The notes: a model not told the origin generated them from the letters alone. A DNA stretch of 64,000 nt from Gentiana macrophylla (GCA_026214975.1 JAOBSW010000896.1:1-64000), one strand, 5' to 3'; shown: positions 1 through 12,081, numbered from the stretch's first letter. Numbers and translations are program-made.

Positions 1-453
1 TCCATGGCTTTAGCATTTAAAGATGAAAGTCACTCCATTGAACGAGGATTCCGGGTCTGTTGCTAAGTACATTGATGCATAGAATATTATTGTGCAAAGA
101 CAAGGAGACTTACTCAAACAGCTTAAACCTCAATATCACCAACAATCTTGCAGATTCAAACAAGACATTTCTCAAGAAATGATTTCATGGCACTTGCTTT
201 TGGCACCGATTTAGGAGTGTAACCCAAAAGTCGACCGATCATGATTCCAGGTTCACATCCATTGAGTCCAAACTGACTCACTGATTGGTACACAACTGAA
301 GCTACAAACAACATCTTGCTCCAACAAGGTATTGATGTTTGCGAAAAGGCGGAAAGTGATAAGCCTGGAGGATCAACACTCAGACCCCAAATTTCACTGA
401 CGAGCAAATAAGAAGAGCAAGGGACAGGAATTGAGAATTCAAATGAAGTCAAG
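1..453 (+). mobile_element. Internal fragment of Copia A, left of the Tekay insertion
   Basis: Flanking sequence on the 5' side of the chromovirus that starts at 454. I infer it is the left half of the same internal region that resumes at 9700, because the chromovirus ends are defined and a near-identical 5 bp flank (tcaag at 449-453, tgaag at 9700-9704) sits on each side. In the plus direction it has short charged coding stretches, such as the sense string DEQIRRARDRN near 399-430, which join in style to the charged EEQQRKAREEREK stretch after 9700. Several stops interrupt it. A 98-codon minus-strand reading exists but matches nothing I recognise. No function is assigned. Confidence 0.45.
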
Positions 454-2564
454 TGTAATATCCCGAATTTTTGACTTCTTAATTTATTGATAAAGGATTC
501 AATTTTTTTTTTTTTTGAGGACTATCTTTGGCTTTAATTAAATGGAAGGACTTTTTTTTTATGATCCTTTACTTTTTTTTCTTTTCCTTAATTAAAATAA
601 GGGAAAAATACTAAAAAGGCTATTGGTGATTAAAAAGGATTTTAACCCCTGTAAACTTCCAATTAATCAAATTAGATTTTCTTTCATCCTTACTTCAAAA
701 AGAAAAACACGTGAAACCCTCCTTTCTCCCCCCAGCCGCCATCCTCCTTGTGAAGAGAAGGAGAGAAATCTCTCCCGTGTTAAGGATTGTTGCCGCCGTC
801 GTTGTCGCCGGTAAGGGTCGCAAATCTTCTTGTTTCCTATAATTCGAGCATGACGATCGGCCGCCAAAGGCCAGGGCGATCGATCCACATGCGTGTGAGG
901 GGATGATGTCGCTTTGGTTTGCCTTTTATTCATTGGAATTGTCTTGTAATTTTAGTATCTTTCCTTCTATCCATAGATAAAGATTCGAGCTTCGTTGAGG
1001 AACGTTTCTAACTTAGCAAGGGCTTTCAAAAACGCGGCAATTCCGGTAAGGATATTTCTAAGTTACGTTTTTGTTTGGTTCGAAAGATGGGACTTTTAGT
1101 AATGTATCGGGTGGTGTAAGTTGTTTGGGTTGTGTAGCATTGTTGATCAGGATTTTAAGTACAAGTTGGGGCTGTTTGCGGTGTTTTTAGAATGTATAGG
1201 CCTTCATGTTTCTGCTTGGAAGCAGAAAACAAATTGCTGTAAATCTTTTGTCAAAAGCGTTTATGTGGTTGGTCATGCTTTGGAGTATTAAATGTCCGTA
1301 AAATGTGTTTGGCTTTGGGTTACAAGTTATAAATGTTATGGTGTCGTTATATGAGGCTTTACGTGATAAAGCCGCGCTTATTTGCTGATTTTTGATGAAG
1401 AGTCGGGAAAGCCATGTCGAAATCGCTAGGGTTCTTGTTGAAACCCGGGTGGACGGGCGCCCTAACTTTGGGGACGGGCGCCCTGGGGTACCCGGACGAA
1501 CGCCGAGGTGCTAAAATCGATTTCAGATGTAACAGTTCTTTGCTGGACGACGTCTAAGTTTTGGACGGGCGTCCACACCTCCAAACGGGCGTCCAACCTT
1601 TAAGACGGGCGTCCAGTTTAAGTGTCCTTCTTTCTTTGTTAGCTATTGATAAATCTTATGAACATGTGTTGTAAGTTGGGTTTTGATGAGTCAAGGGTTT
1701 TGATATCATTGTGGGACTTGGTGTTAGGCATTGAAGTTCGTAGACCCAGTGGTTGGGCGGATAGGTAGCTCCCAAAGCCGTAAACCCGCAAAGGTTTCTT
1801 ACGACTTCAATGACCTTACGATTTGGGGAGTTGCAGACAGTGGTGTTGTCGGGCCGGATAGGGTAGTACCCGAAGCCGGGAAACCGGGAAGGTTTCCTTG
1901 CACCCCAGTACGTGATGGTCCATTTTAACGATGGTGCCATTGGTAGACCTTTAGGATCCTCCTCTTTAGGGTTTACCCTTTTGAGGGATGTGCACATTCG
2001 GGACCTTTAGGTATAGATGGAGTGTGGTGTTCTGTATCTTCTATGTATGGGTTGAATCATTTATAGTTTGGTTGTACCCCTTTTGGATTGGTGGCATTTT
2101 TCATGATGTTGGTCTTGACGTATGGTTTGAAAGTCATAATTCAACTTGTTAGTTAACTTTCGTTTTTCATATACTAGATTTATCCTTACTCGACTTTTAG
2201 TTGACGCTTTACTTCGTTGATCCCTGCTTATGATCCATTTATGGGGGAGTGATTCTTAGCGTGTATTCGGTTTGGGTGATAGCTTGTTACCTGGGAGGTT
2301 CATGGGATTTGAGAGCCACGTAGCTACGGGGCCACACGCTTTCATTTTATTTGGATTTTTTAAAACCTTGAAATTTTGGATCTTCCAGACGTTTTCATAT
2401 TTCATTTAAGAGATTGTAATTCCTTTAACCTCTTTAATAATGAATGGTGGATGTTTATGTTCCTTATGTTGTGGGATGTTGATATTATCGCCATGACCGG
2501 TGTCGTGAAGTGACATTACGGTGACCAATACCGCGGCCGACGGGATTGGAAACCGGGTGTTACA
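454..2564 (+). repeat. 5' LTR of the Tekay-like element
   Basis: About 2.11 kb, with TG...CA ends, matching 7557-9699 along its whole length. It contains poly-T stretches near 490 and 550, CT-rich leader-like sequence near 710-780, and GC-rich near-palindromic motifs: ggacgggcgccc at 1451 and 1472, and an acgggcgtcc core at 1565, 1585 and 1605. Compared with the 3' copy it lacks about 30 bp near 1480. Short readings inside it (for example 1731-1928) are LTR sequence, not genes. Confidence 0.92.
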
Positions 2565-2567
2565 AAG

Positions 2568-2580
2568 TGGTATCAGAGCC
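2568..2580 (+). promoter_or_regulatory. Primer-binding site, tRNA-iMet type
   Basis: tggtatcagagcc lies 3 nt after the 5' LTR. It is complementary to the 3' end of plant initiator tRNA-Met, the usual minus-strand primer of chromoviruses and most plant Copia elements. Confidence 0.9.
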
Positions 2581-2829
2581 GTTCGACTCCAGGACCACCA
2601 CCTAAAATGAACCTTAAGAATAAATTCACTAAAATAAGCACAGTGAGGATGTGTGGGGTAGGTATTGAGTTCTATGTAGGGAAGGTACGGTAAGTTCTGA
2701 TCTATGTGGAAATGTGGCTGTGTGTTGCAATTAATTTTGGGTAGTAAGTGTCAGTATATGTGAAATATTATGTGGCATGATATAGGTGATAACTGAATAC
2801 ATGATTTTTTACTTTTTGTAGTTTTAGCT

Positions 2830-4041
2830 ATGCCTCCTAGGAATGGAAATGAGAGGGACCAACTGATTGATCAGTTGGTTAAGATGAATCAAGACCTGAT
2901 TCAGGCGGTCAACAAGTCGATTGAGGATCGTTCTCGTGGTCAATTCACCGGCATGACTAGGGCCGTGAGTCATCGAGGCCTAGTCAAGACGATGGTAAAG
3001 TGAGATCCTGGGGACCCGAGCGGTGGATTAGAGAGTTTGAGAAGATCTTCGCCACTCTAGGCCGCCCAGAGGAACCAAGGTCACCAAGCCGCTTTTACTT
3101 GGTTGATGTGGTGATTTATGGTGGGGTGCTAACAAAGATCGGTTGGCTCGCATCGAAAATGAGCAAGGGGAATCGAGTGGTACCACCGAATGGACCGAGT
3201 TTAAGTGAGCCGAGGCGTGAATTCTTTCCCGAATCTAAGAGGAAAGAGCTGCGGGTTGAGTTCGATAATCTCCGGCTGAGGGATATGGACTGCTCAAGAA
3301 TATTACGAAGTTTGTCGACTTGGCGGTTTATGCATCTGAGCTAGTGCCGACTGAAGAGGCCAAGATGGTGAAGTTTGAGCAACACTTAGATTTAGCGATA
3401 CGGGATCGTATGGGGGCAAGCAGGGGCTTCACGAGCCTAAAAGAGATGTGTGAAGTGGCATGCAACATCGAGAGGATTCGGAAAGAGGTGAAAGCGGCAT
3501 ATGCTACTAACAAGAGGAAGAGTGTCTCTGAGGACAATCAGGGGCAGCAAAAACGCAGTAATTCTATGAACCCTCCAGTGCGACCCTCTTTTTCGGCAAA
3601 TTCCCACGTTACCAGAGGCAGCGGTGGTTAGCCAGCGAGAGGTAACTCTCAGGGGTTTAGTCGGCCACGAATTTATCACTGCAAGTAGTGTCAGGGAAAC
3701 CATCCGGGTACAGATTGTTCAGGTGCACAAATCCAGTGTCACAATTGCGGGAAGCTTGGACATAGACGATTTGAGTGTTTTAGCTCCAACACCGCCGGTC
3801 GGCATCGGTTACGAGGAAGCAACATGGGTGTGGGCTCCAAGGGGTAACACGGAAACATGAGTAGGGGTAACCCAAGAATGAGTAGTACCCCGCATGCAGC
3901 CGGGCGGGTACACCTACGGCCACTGGTGGAAACAGGAACCGACCATCAGGGTCGGCCAGCACAGTCCAGGGAGCTGGAGTAAATCAGACTGGGAAATTAT
4001 TCGCACTGGGCAGAGAGGAGGCCGATCAGAGCAACCACGTA
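2830..4041 (+). pseudogene. gag: gag relic of the Tekay-like element
   Basis: The likely start is the ATG at 2830 (MPPRNGNERDQLIDQ...), about 250 nt after the primer-binding site. The reading then shifts between frames: open pieces at 2830-3002, 3000-3344, 3320-3631 and 3624-3860. A retroviral zinc knuckle is intact at 3737-3778 (C-H-N-C-G-K-L-G-H-R-R-F-E-C, CX2CX4HX4C), marking the nucleocapsid part that binds element RNA. The segment at 3320-3600 has the charged helical look of the capsid part. At least three frameshifts and a stop after 3860 make it non-functional as written. Confidence 0.8.
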
Positions 4042-4599
4042 GTGACGGGTAATTTTCTGGTTAACTCATTTTTATCCTACGTACTTTTTGATTCGGGTGC
4101 ATCATGTTCCTTTATAGCGGGTTCGCATGTTTTGAGGTTGGGTCTAGCTACATTCGAGGTGATTGACAGTGAGTTTATGCAACCGTCGGGAGAGTTAGTG
4201 CCATGCTCTAAGTTGTATAGAGACGTACCGTTAGTGATTATGGGAGTCAACTTGTCGGTTGACTTGATCGAGTTCCCCCTCGAGAACTTCGACGTTATTT
4301 TGGGTATGGATTGGTTGAACCGGCATAAAGCCAAAATTGACTGTGAGCAGAAGAAGGTGACTTTGAGAGGCCCTAAAGGGGTGCGAGTATCTTACAAGGG
4401 GTTTGTGGATAAACCTAACGTGAAGATCATTTCGGTGGTGACTTTGAGATCTCTCGTCAAGAAAGGGTACTCGTTGTTTATGTGTCACGTACATGATGTA
4501 AGCAGAGGGGATCCTAAACTAACGGACATTGATGTAGTCCGTGATTTTGAGGATGTATTCCCGGATGAGATACTGTGTATGCCACCCTGCAGGAGGTAG
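4042..4599 (+). pseudogene. pol: Aspartic protease domain of the Tekay-like pol
   Basis: An open stretch of 185 codons. It has the retropepsin active site LFDSGAS (catalytic Asp about residue 17, codon at 4090-4092) and, further on, the hydrophobic ILGMDWL strand typical of Ty3/Gypsy proteases. In an active element the protease cuts the Gag-Pol polyprotein. The reading continues to a linker (DVVRDFEDVFPDEI) that normally leads into reverse transcriptase, but it stops at 4597-4599 and RT resumes in another frame. There is no clear start codon of its own, as expected for a polyprotein domain. Confidence 0.82.
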
Positions 4600-5947
4600 A
4601 GTTTGCAAAGTGGAGTTGATGCCGGGACAAGACCGATATCGAAAGCAGCTTATCGTATGACACCTAAAGAATTAGCATAACTGAAGGTACAATTGGAAGA
4701 ACTGCTCGATAAGGGGTACATCCGACCGAGTGTGTCACCATGGGGAGCACCGGTGTTGTTTGTGAAGAAGAAGGATGGTAGTATGCGGCTGTGTATTGTT
4801 TATCGAGTCGAACAACGCCACAAATGAAGAACAAGTATCCGTTACCGAGGATCGATGACTTGTTCGATCAACTACGGGGGGTAGGTATTTTCTTGAAGAT
4901 TGATTTGCGATCAGGGTATCACCAGCTCAGGGTAGCAGATGCGGATATCCCAAAGACCGCATTTCGTACCAGGTACGGACATTATGAATTCACGGTCATG
5001 CCTTTCGGATTGACCAACGCACTATCAGTTTTCATGGATTTGATGAACCGGGTATTCAGACCCTACTTGGACCAGTTTGTAGTAGTCTTTATTGACGACA
5101 TCCTGGTCTACTCTAAGACTAAGGAAGAACATGCCGAACACCTGAGGCTCGTACTGCAGATTTTACGGGAAAAACAACTGTATGCGAAACTGTCTAAATG
5201 TGAATTCTGGTTGGAACGAGTGGCATTCTTGGGGCATGTTGTCTCGAAAGACGGTGTATCCGTTGACCCGAGCAAGATAGAGGCAGTGGCGAGATGGCCA
5301 ACACCTAAGAATGTTGTAGAAATTCGAAGCTTCTTGGGTTTGGCTGGATATTACCGAAGAATTGTAAAAGAATTTTCCAAGATTGCGAGGCCGATGACTG
5401 CATTAATGAAGAAAGAGAACCGGTTTAAGTGGGATGAAAAATGTGAGGAGGCGCTCAACCGCTTAAGGAACGTTTGACTACAAACTCCTATTTTAGCATT
5501 ACCAGAGGGTAATGAGGGCATTGATGTTTATACCGACGCGTCGAAGAATGGCCTGGGTTGTGTACTAGTGCAACGGAGGCAAGTGATCGCGTATGCATCG
5601 AGGCAGCTGAAACCATATGAGAGTAACTACCCGACTCACGACTTAGAGTTGGCAGCTGTGGTCTTCGCATTGAAGATATGGCGACACTACTTGTATGGAA
5701 TAACTTTCAAGGTGTTTTTCGATCACAAGAGCCAAGTACATATTTACACGAAGGAGCTCAATATGCATCGAGGCGTTGGTTGGAGTTAATTAAAGATTAT
5801 GATATGGAAATTCAGTATCACGAAGGGAAGGCCAATGTAGTGGCGGACGCTTTGAGCCGCAAGTCGATTCATTCCGTGTGCGAGAAAGTAGCACGGATCA
5901 GATTGCGAGAAGAGTTAGACCGTATGGACATCCGTGGTCATCCGTAA
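4600..5947 (+). pseudogene. pol: Reverse transcriptase and RNase H of the Tekay-like pol
   Basis: The RT N-terminal part (4600-4790) is broken by stops. An open piece at 4791-5477 holds the fingers/palm core: [12 protein letters not shown], the MPFGLTNA strand and the catalytic FIDDILVYS motif (Asp pair near 5095). It ends with the [10 protein letters not shown] connection. A stop at about 5475-5477 separates it from RNase H ([10 protein letters not shown] near 5530, then ASRQLKPYE and [12 protein letters not shown]). The RNase H end, with [15 protein letters not shown], is open to 5947 in a further frame. Together these would copy element RNA into DNA and remove the template. Confidence 0.85.
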
Positions 5948-7423
5948 AGCGGAGATAAAAGCGACTTCGTCTTGCAACCCGAATTATACGCTGAAATCCG
6001 GGTGAGACAAGTGGGTGACAAGGTAATCGAGGCCAAGAAGGCCAAGATTGGTACAGATGGTGCGGTGATTTAACGTATACATGAGGATGGTAGTATCCGG
6101 TTTAAGTGGTCGGTGGTGTGTACCGGCCGGACGAAGAACTCAAGAGGCGGATCTTGAGTGAAGCTCATAGTACGCCTTATTCTCGTTTCATCCGGGAGGA
6201 GACAAGTCGTATAAAGATCTCAAGAAAACCTTTTGGTGGCCCAATATGAAACGCGAAGGCAGTAGAGAATTTGTGTCAAAGTTCTTGACTTGTCGGAAGG
6301 TCAAGATTGAACATCGACGCCACAGGGTATGCCGCGGCCGTTGGATGTGCCGGTTTGGAAGTAGGATTCCATCTCCATGGATTTTGTATGCGCGGATTAC
6401 CGAGAGTCCTAAAGGGAATAATATGATTTGGGTCGTTGTGGATAGATCGACTAAAGCGGCGCATTTCATTCCGATGAAAGACACTTGGAGTAAGACGGAG
6501 TTGGCTATGGCATACCGGAGAAATATTGTGAGACTACATGGTATACCCAAAGAAGATTGTGTCGAGATAGAGATGCGAGATTCATATCCCGATTTTGGCG
6601 CAGAGCTACAGACAGGCCAGGGGACGGAGTCGCGAATGAGCACTGACTTTTCACCTGCTACCGATGGTCGAGACGGAGAGGACCATACAAACTTTGGAAG
6701 ACATCTTTGAGGGCATGTGTATTAGAATTCAAAGGCTCTTGGGAGGAGAAGCTCGATCTTATTGAGTTTTCATACAACAACAGCTACTATGCCAGTATTA
6801 AGATGGCACCTTTTGAGGCACTTTATGGTAGGAAGTGCAAGAGTCCTGTTTGTTGGGACGATTCGTCCGAGGCAGCGATTTTGGGACCGTAGATGATCGA
6901 AGATACGGTTAAGCAGGTGCAGATAATCTGAGAAAAGATGAAGGCTGCCCAGGATAGGCAGAAGAGTTATGCAGACTTACATCGCCGAGATATTGAGTTC
7001 GCCGTGGGCGATAAGGTATTGCTACGAGTATCACCAACCAGAGGAGTGATGCGCATTGGCAAGAAAGGGAAGTTGAGTCCCAAGTACGTGGGGCCATATG
7101 AGATCTTGGACCGCATAGGTGAAGTGGCATATCGACTAGCTTTGCCACCGGCGTTGGAGAAGGTGCATAATGTGTTTCATGTATCTCAATTGCGCAAGTA
7201 CGTGAGTGATCCTTCTCACGTGATCGAACCGGAGGTTGTTGAACTAGATCAATCCTTGACTTACGAGGAGGTACCGGTACAGATATTAGATACCAAGGTA
7301 CGGAAAACAAGGGGACGTGAGGTTAGCATCGTCAAGGTTCTATGGTCTAACCATGCCACCGAGGAGGCGACATGGGAAGCTGAGGATACTATGCGACAGA
7401 AGTACCCGCATTTGTTCTCTTAA
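5948..7423 (+). pseudogene. pol: Integrase and chromodomain-like tail of the Tekay-like pol
   Basis: The zinc-binding N-terminal part near 6150-6330 is distorted (SEAHSTPYS seen; later residues FVSKFLTCRKVKIEH). The core (WVVVDRSTKAAHF near 6430) is followed by a broken catalytic region around 6560-6710. It then continues in a new frame at 6707-6892 (EFSYNNSYYASIKMAPFEAL). The last open piece, 6938-7423, carries the GPYEILDRIGEVAYRLALP segment and ends in a chromodomain-like motif (VKVLWSNHATEEATWEAED), which in chromoviruses is thought to steer insertion into heterochromatin. Multiple frame breaks are present. Confidence 0.82.
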
Positions 7424-7543
7424 GGTATGCAATTTTCAAGCCTTGTACGTAAAATCCTTTTGCTTACCTTCGGGGACGAAGGGTGTTTTAAGAGGGGTGG
7501 AACAACGCCGTATTTAACCCGAACTTCGAGGACGAAGTTTTGT

Positions 7544-7556
7544 CTTAAGGGAATGA
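7544..7556 (+). promoter_or_regulatory. Polypurine tract region of the Tekay-like element
   Basis: A purine-rich stretch (taagggaatga) sits directly before the 3' LTR. It follows a duplicated cggggacgaag/cgaggacgaag block at 7470-7540 that is common upstream of Tekay-type 3' LTRs. It would prime plus-strand synthesis. Confidence 0.65.
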
Positions 7557-9699
7557 TGTAATATCGAATTTTCGACATCTTAATTTATTGATAAAGGATT
7601 CAAAATTTTTTTTTTTGAGGACTATCTTTGGCTTTAATTAAATGGAAGGATTTTTTTTTATGATCCTTTACTTTTTTTTCTTTTCCTGAATTAAAAGAAG
7701 GGAAAAATACTAAAAAGGCTATTGGTGATTAAAAAGGATTTTAACCCCTGTAAACTTCCAATTAATCAAATTAGATTTTCTTTCCTCCTTACTTCCAAAG
7801 AAAAAAAAAACATGTGAAACCCTCCTTTCTCCCCCTAGCCGTCGTCCTCCTTGTGAAGAGAAGGAGAGAAATCTCTCCTTCGTGTTAAGGATTGTTTCCG
7901 TCGTCGTTGTCGTCGGTAAGGGTCGTCTTCTTGTTTCCTACAATTCGAGCATGACGATCGGCCGGCCAAAGGCCATGGCCGATCCATACATGCGTGTGAG
8001 GGGGATGATGTCGTTTCGGTTTGCCTTTTATTCATTGGAATTGTCTTGTAATTTTAGTATCTTTCCTTCTATCCATAGATAAAGATTCGAGCTTCGTTGA
8101 GGAACGTTTCTAACTTAGCAAGGGCTTTCAAAACGCGGCAACCCGGTAAGGATATTTCTAAGTTACGCTTTTTGTTTGGTTCGAAAGATGGGACTTTTAG
8201 TAATGTATCGGGTGGTGTAAGTTGTTTGGGTTGTGTAGCATTGTTGATCGTGATTTTAAGTACAAGTTAAATTTGTTTGCGGTGTTTTTAGAATGTATAG
8301 GTTTCATGTTTTCTTGGAAGCGAGTAAAACAAATTGTCAGTAAAGCTTTTGTCAAAAGCGTTTACGTGGTTGGTCATGCTTTGGAGTATTAAATGTCCGT
8401 AAAATGTGTTTGGCTTTGGGTTACAAGTTATAAATGTTATGGTGCTGTTATATGAGGCTTTCTAAGATAAACTGCTGCTATTTGCTGATTTTTGATGAAG
8501 AGTCGAGGGGAAAGCCATGTCGAAATCGCTAGGGTTCTTGTTGAAACCCAGGGTGGACGGGCGTCCTAACTTTGGGGACGGACGTCTACTTTGGGGCACA
8601 TCTCAGACGGGCGTCTGGGGTACCTGGATGAACGTCTGAGGTGCTAAAATCGATTCAGGATGTAACAGTTCGTTGGGACGACGTCTCGAGTTTTGGACGG
8701 GCGTCCACACCTCCAAACGGGCGTCCAACCTTTCAGACGGGCGTCCAGTTTAAGTGTCCTTCTTTCTTTGTTAGCTATTGATAAATCTTATGAACATGTG
8801 TTGTAAGTTGGGTTTTGATGAGTCAAGGGTTTTGATATCATTGTGGGACTTGGTGTTAGGCATTGAAGTTCGTAGACCCTTAGTGGTTGGGCCGGATAGG
8901 GTAGCTCCCCAAGCCGTAAACCCGGGAAGGTTTCCTTACGACTTCAATGACCTTACGTATTTGGGGAGTTGCAGACAGTGGTGTGGTCGGGCCGGATAGG
9001 GTAGTACCCTAAGCCGGGAACCCGGGAAGGTTTCCTTGCACCCCAGTACGTGATGGTCCATTTTAACGATGGTGCCATTGGTAGACCTTTAAGATCCTCC
9101 TCTTTAGGGTTTACCTTTTGAGGATGTGCACATTCGGGACCTTTAGGTATAGATGGAGTGTGGTGTTCTCAGATCTTCTATGTATGGGTTGAATCATTTA
9201 TAGTTTGGTTGTACCCCTTTTGGATTGGTGGCATTTTTCATGATGTTGGTCTTGACGTATGGTTTGAAAGTCTTAATTCAACTTGTTAGTTAACTTTCGT
9301 TTTTCATATACTAGATTTATCCTTACTCGACTTTTAGTTGACGTTTACTACGGTTGATCCTGCTATGATCCATTTATGGGAAGCGATTCTTAGCGTGTAT
9401 TCGGTTTGGGTGATAGCTTGTTCTTTGGGAGGTTTATGGGATTTGAGAGCCACGAGCCATAGTCACACGCTTGCATTTTATTTGGATTTTTAAAACCTTG
9501 AAATTTTGGATCTTCCGTGACGTTTTCATATTTCTTTTAAGAGATTGTAATTACTTTAACCTCTTTAATAATGAATGGTGGATGTGTATGTTCCTTTTGT
9601 TGTGGGATGTTGGATATTACTGCCACGACTGTGTGTCGTGAAGTGACATTACGGTGACCAATACCGGCGGCCGACGGGATTGGAAACCGGGGTGTTACA
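7557..9699 (+). repeat. 3' LTR of the Tekay-like element
   Basis: About 2.14 kb and collinear with the 5' LTR. It keeps more complete GC motifs: the acgggcgtcc core at 8557, 8697, 8717 and 8737, with variants at 8578 and 8607. Differences from the 5' copy cluster at CAG, CTG and GC-rich spots; for example gatcagg at 1147 is gatcgtg here, and cttggaagcagaaa is cttggaagcgagtaaa. It ends gtgttaca at 9699. Confidence 0.92.
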
Positions 9700-10516
9700 T
9701 GAAGAGCAGCAAAGAAAGGCAAGGGAGGAAAGGGAAAAGATATCAAATGAACCTTGCATAGGTTTCCCTCATCCCATTCAAAGAAAAGACAATGATAGAG
9801 ATAGATCAGGTAGTCAGCACAGACCTGGATCAAATCAGCAAAGAAGATCTACAAGTCAACACAGAACCAGTAGAAGCAGAGAGAAAAGAAGTTTCCCAAC
9901 TCACAGAAACCGGCAAGAATATGAGGCTGAGATCCTGGATCATGTAAGAGAATTCTTCAGAGTCCAAGAAGGGTTGTATCCAAATCAAACACAAGATGAA
10001 GCATGAAAGCAGGTGGCTAAGCTATATCGAGGATGAAAAGAAGAGAGTTGATATGGCCAAAATATACAATGATATTAAAAGACAACATGCATCTCTCCAA
10101 AGAAAGTGTTGGAACCCAATGAGACCAAATACTGACCATACCACTTTCTCGCAAAAGGACCGTAAGATCTACCAACTGAGCAACAAGAAGATTTCAACTA
10201 TATGGAAAAATTCTTCAACCCTATGGGGAGAATGAACAAAGAAGACCAATGGGGTCTGTACAAAAATCTCAAGTTTTCTGACTCACACATTGCAGAAGCT
10301 AGGGATAGACTTGAGAAGTATTTTGGAGAACCTAGAGCAAATGAAACAATGCCTGATTTTAACAGACTTGTTGCCAAGAGAGTATTTCATGGAGTCTTTG
10401 AATACACTACTATGGCATACTGGAAGTGAAAATTTCCAAAGATCGATTGGAAAGATATGAAAGAGGTCCAGACCACAAAGTTCAAGTGGTACAAAGCAGA
10501 ACTAAGTAAAATGTAA
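9700..10516 (+). pseudogene. 3' internal extra-ORF relic of Copia A
   Basis: A coding relic between the Tekay insertion and the 3' LTR of Copia A. The first part (to 10006) is strongly charged, with an RS/RE-rich run (SRSREKRSF), followed by EAEILDHVREFFRVQEG. A shifted frame follows (RWLSYIEDEKKRVDMAKIY). The piece 10202-10516 (EKFFNPMGRMNKEDQWG..., EARDRLEKYFGEP) has one in-frame TGA at 10427 before a C-terminal KIDWKDMKEV end. It does not look like RT, RNase H or integrase. By position, after pol and before the 3' LTR, it is probably an additional ORF like the one in element E. Function unknown. Confidence 0.5.
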
Positions 10517-10655
10517 TTACAGCTATCTGAATATGCTTTGAACTGACTTATCTTATTGCTCTTAAATGGATGAATAAAATTATTAAGTCTTATTCCAGTG
10601 TTTGTTATGCAAAGTTTTGTTATACTTATGTTCAGGCTTATGAGGGTTTTGGCAT

Positions 10656-10673
10656 CATCAAAAATGAGGAAAT
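10656..10673 (+). promoter_or_regulatory. Polypurine tract of Copia A
   Basis: A purine-rich run (caaaaatgaggaaat) is preceded by ggcatcat and abuts the LTR start. The minus-strand PPT of element E at 27017-27043 has the same layout (ggcatcatcaccaaaaatgg), linking A and E to the same Copia lineage. Confidence 0.65.
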
Positions 10674-12081
10674 TGTTAGGAACATTTTATTGTGTTTTGA
10701 TGATGGCCATACTAGCTGTTATAGCAAGCCTGCAATAAGTTAGAATTCCATGTATAAGTCTTTACTTAGAGTCTGACATTTTGTATAAGTTGAGTCACAC
10801 AAGTATTGTACTAGTTGGTAGGACGGCAAAGTGAAATCAGATGTTCAGAAAAGTAAAAGCGGCCAAGTACCAATAGAGAAGCATGAAGATATATGGTCTG
10901 AATTATAACCAAGGAAGTCCGTGATGACCTTCGATAAGTCCAAGTTACACTCCAAGTGATGAAACTTAATGTTTAAATATGGTGTACACTGATCTCACAC
11001 AAATCAAAGATCAGTGAAGTACAAAGATTCTCCTAAACTAAAAAGAATGAAGGAAACAGTGAATCGGCAAAGTAAACTGACAATCGGCTGAGTAATGACA
11101 AAGCAGTGAAGGAAGATCTAATCGGAAAAGTCAAAAAGATCACTTAACCGTTCAGGGAACGGCCAAGTAAACTTTACTTGATCAGATTTTGAAATATGAA
11201 GAAGATTCAGAGGAACAAGCATTAAATGCACAATCAATTGAGGATCAATCAAGGACGGATTTTCTGATAAACGTTTGAAGAAAAATCCGATCACTAAAAT
11301 CAAGGAGGATTTAATCAAGAATAAAATCAAGAATTATTCCCCTCGTTAATATAGCCAACGGACGGAAATTCAAATCAAGGTTTATCAAGGCTATAAATAG
11401 AAAGCATTGACAGACAAGAAAAAGTGACACAAGAGAACGATTAAGTCTGAGAATTTACAAGCAGAAACTCTGTCAAATCAAAAAGCCTTCATCTATGCTT
11501 AAAAATGAATATCTAGTGATCAACTCAAAACTCAAAACTGTAATTCCAACATCAAGCATTGAGTCTGATCAACAAGTTTTGTGAATCCACTTCACTCTAA
11601 TCAAGCAACTGAATCAGAGCCATCTGAGAAGGAGTTGTGTTTGTGATAGCTGCTGAAGGATTTGTTCCCATTAAGCAGTGAAAGAGACTGATTCACTGAA
11701 GCTGTTGAAGTCAGGGAGTGATAGTCTTGAAGATTGTGAAGCTTGTGTAGTCAAGGACAATCAGGCTATTGTATCTATGAAAAAAATAGTGAAATTCCTC
11801 CAATCATCACAGGAGAAGAGTGGATTAAGGGATTACACCACCCTGAACCACTATAAACCTTGTGTCAATTTACTTTCTACAATTTACCTTACCGCATTTA
11901 TTTAATTGCTTAAATTATATCATATATCTGTGATTGCATAAACTACTTTGAAACAACATATTAAGAAGGGACTTATCCACTGCCCAAAAGCTTTTAAACA
12001 CAAGAAAAGTTTTTGAAACTCCACTATAGTCATTCACCCCACCCCTCTCGAATATTGTTTTACCCTTCTCCGGGACCAACA
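10674..12081 (+). repeat. 3' LTR of Copia A
   Basis: It begins tgttaggaacatttta, directly after the PPT, and ends cgggaccaaca (1408 bp, TG...CA). The end matches the gggaccaaca terminus of the E-family LTRs. After 12081 the sequence passes straight into Copia RT coding of element B, so A was inserted into B. The matching 5' LTR lies left of the window. A 75-codon reading at 11678-11905 is inside the LTR and is not considered a gene. The flank aagat at 12082-12086 is the expected right target duplication; its partner is not visible. Confidence 0.78.

Larger units (their letters stand above)
454..9699 (+). mobile_element. Tekay-like chromovirus (Ty3/Gypsy), complete but decayed
   Basis: A full-length LTR retrotransposon: 5' LTR 454-2564, primer-binding site, gag, protease, RT, RNase H, integrase, a C-terminal chromodomain-like tail, and 3' LTR 7557-9699. 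Both LTRs start tgtaatatc and end gtgttaca. Domain order PR-RT-RH-IN places it in Ty3/Gypsy. The tail after integrase (...VKVLWSNHATEEATWE) and the long LTRs of about 2.1 kb fit the Tekay/Del clade; the clade call is inference. The flanks tcaag/tgaag are a 4/5 match for a 5 bp target duplication. The coding region is broken in many places, so it is not autonomous as written. It sits inside Copia A. Confidence 0.9.

Noticed and set aside
156..452. 98-codon minus-strand reading at the left edge
   Set aside because: No recognisable domain; it lies antisense to the charged coding relic of Copia A, and open length alone is not evidence.
1731..1997. Short readings on both strands inside the Tekay 5' LTR
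   Set aside because: The same sequence in the 3' LTR does not keep these frames.
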